Positions 6,588 through 6,942 of a stretch of 6,942 nt of DNA are shown here, piece after piece (positions within the stretch are counted from its first letter, which is position 1; each line of letters starts with the position of its first letter). The DNA comes from CAYRIF01 sp964424205. GTDB lineage: Bacteria > Bacteroidota > Bacteroidia > Cytophagales > Cyclobacteriaceae. The translations under genes were made by a program, and so were the position numbers. The notes under the pieces were generated by a model. It saw only the letters and a program-made list of their open reading frames with translations, had not been told where the DNA came from and searched no databases. Location of the stretch: assembly GCA_964424205.1 (NCBI GenBank), contig CAYRIF010000199.1, positions 1 through 6,942 on the forward strand. The letters are read 5' to 3'.

Positions 6588-6619
6588 TTTGTTTTATACA
6601 AATAAATTACTTACCTTTT
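6588..6619 (+). promoter_or_regulatory. Candidate Bacteroidota promoter for the 62-residue gene
   Basis: TTTG (6588-6591) and TACCTTTT (6612-6619) are 20 nt apart. The second box matches TAnnTTTG at 7 of 8 positions and the spacing fits the known pattern. Transcription would begin near 6625, leaving a leader of about 28 nt before the ATG at 6653. Confidence 0.4.
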
Positions 6620-6652
6620 AGGGGAATATTTTGAACCTTTTAAATAAAGTGT

Positions 6653-6841
6653 ATGCTGGAATATTTTAAAACTATTTTATCAAAAGTAAGTTTTGATAAA
6701 AAACTCTTTGAAAAAGAGTTGAAGAAGGCAATCAAGTCAATAGTGCCTGAGGAGTTAATGGAATTTAGAGAATGGTGTTATGTAAAATTTGGAGAAATAT
6801 ATAAACCGATTCTTAATAAATACTTCCTTCGACTAGTATAA
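6653..6841 (+). CDS. Small conserved-type hypothetical protein, 62 residues
   Basis: A basic, probably all-helical cytoplasmic protein: MLEYFKTILSKVSFDKKLF, then an amphipathic Lys/Glu stretch (EKELKKAIKSI, 20-30), VPEEL, and a WCYVKFGEIYKPILNKYF end with one cysteine (42). It has no signal peptide or membrane segment. It is likely a real gene because it is bracketed by a promoter candidate and a strong intrinsic terminator 15 nt after its stop. The pattern KVSFDxxLFEKEL...WCYxKFG seems familiar to me from short uncharacterised Bacteroidota proteins, but that is memory, not a search. The first third of the gene contains two perfect hairpins, so a regulatory RNA role is possible too. No Shine-Dalgarno is present. 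Function unknown. Confidence 0.75.
   Translation: MLEYFKTILSKVSFDKKLFEKELKKAIKSIVPEELMEFREWCYVKFGEIYKPILNKYFLRLV
6675..6720 (+). other. Two abutting perfect hairpins inside the small gene
   Basis: TTTTATCAAAA (6675-6685) pairs perfectly with TTTTGATAAAA (6691-6701) around a GTAAG loop, an 11-bp stem. It is immediately followed by AACTCTTT (6702-6709) pairing perfectly with AAAGAGTT (6713-6720) around GAA, an 8-bp stem. Both lie within codons 8-23 of the 62-residue gene. Confidence 0.55.
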
Positions 6842-6856
6842 AAAACTTAACCCAAT

Positions 6857-6882
6857 AGCCTCCTGATTCTGGAGGCTTTTTT
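6857..6882 (+). terminator. Intrinsic terminator after the 62-residue gene
   Basis: AGCCTCC (6857-6863) and GGAGGCT (6871-6877) form a perfect GC-rich 7-bp stem with a 7-nt loop, followed by a run of six Ts ending at 6882. It begins 15 nt after the stop codon at 6839-6841. Confidence 0.9.
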
Positions 6883-6942
6883 ATGACTCTTTTTCTTTAG
6901 AAACAAATTGAATATTCCGTTTAATCCCCTCATATTTTGTGC
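6881..6942 (-). CDS. Possible C-terminal end of a convergent gene (partial)
   Basis: On the minus strand one frame stays open from the window edge to a TAA at 6881-6883, encoding TKYEGIKRNIQFVSKEKES. Its composition and its convergent position against the plus-strand terminator look like the tail of a real protein. Only about 19 residues are visible, a second minus frame is also open here, and I recognise no family, so this is tentative. Confidence 0.35.
   Translation of the reverse strand, partial: TKYEGIKRNIQFVSKEKES

Overview
The window looks like chromosomal DNA of an AT-rich member of the Bacteroidota. This rests on the protein families present (a BatD-type protein with the Phe-rich linker typical of that phylum, a TfoX-N-like protein with a Lys-rich tail), the lack of Shine-Dalgarno sequences ahead of the genes, and two promoter candidates resembling the Bacteroidota TTTG / TAnnTTTG pattern. 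I cannot place it below phylum.

Positions 1-960 hold no gene I can support. They are a dense island of small palindromic repeats: a family built around GGACACAGACC in both orientations, an 83-bp element with three hairpins and GCCCTGAAAGGGC at both ends, a ~150-bp MITE-like element with imperfect terminal inverted repeats, and a 19-bp perfect inverted repeat near the two ends of the island. The repeats lie directly beyond the 3' end of the first gene.

From 965 to 6420 everything is on the minus strand. In transcription order: a secreted or membrane-anchored BatD-like protein, aroC (chorismate synthase) and a SLC1/EAAT-type dicarboxylate or acidic amino acid symporter, separated by 42 and 16 nt and probably one transcription unit with a promoter candidate at about 6440. 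Next comes a clearly dead TfoX/Sxy-like gene (1959-2331) with four stop codons and a 4-bp tandem duplication, then a 294-residue exported protein made of repeated short beta-strand motifs, like the toast-rack / DUF4097 type of beta-helix.

From 6653 a 62-residue, probably conserved small protein runs on the plus strand, with its own promoter candidate and a good intrinsic terminator (6857-6882). Its first third contains two abutting perfect hairpins. The right edge may hold the C-terminal end of a convergent minus-strand gene. The genes do not form one recognisable pathway, and I see no new defence or mobile system. The most informative items are the repeat island, the TfoX pseudogene, the unusual symporter details and the hairpin-rich small gene.
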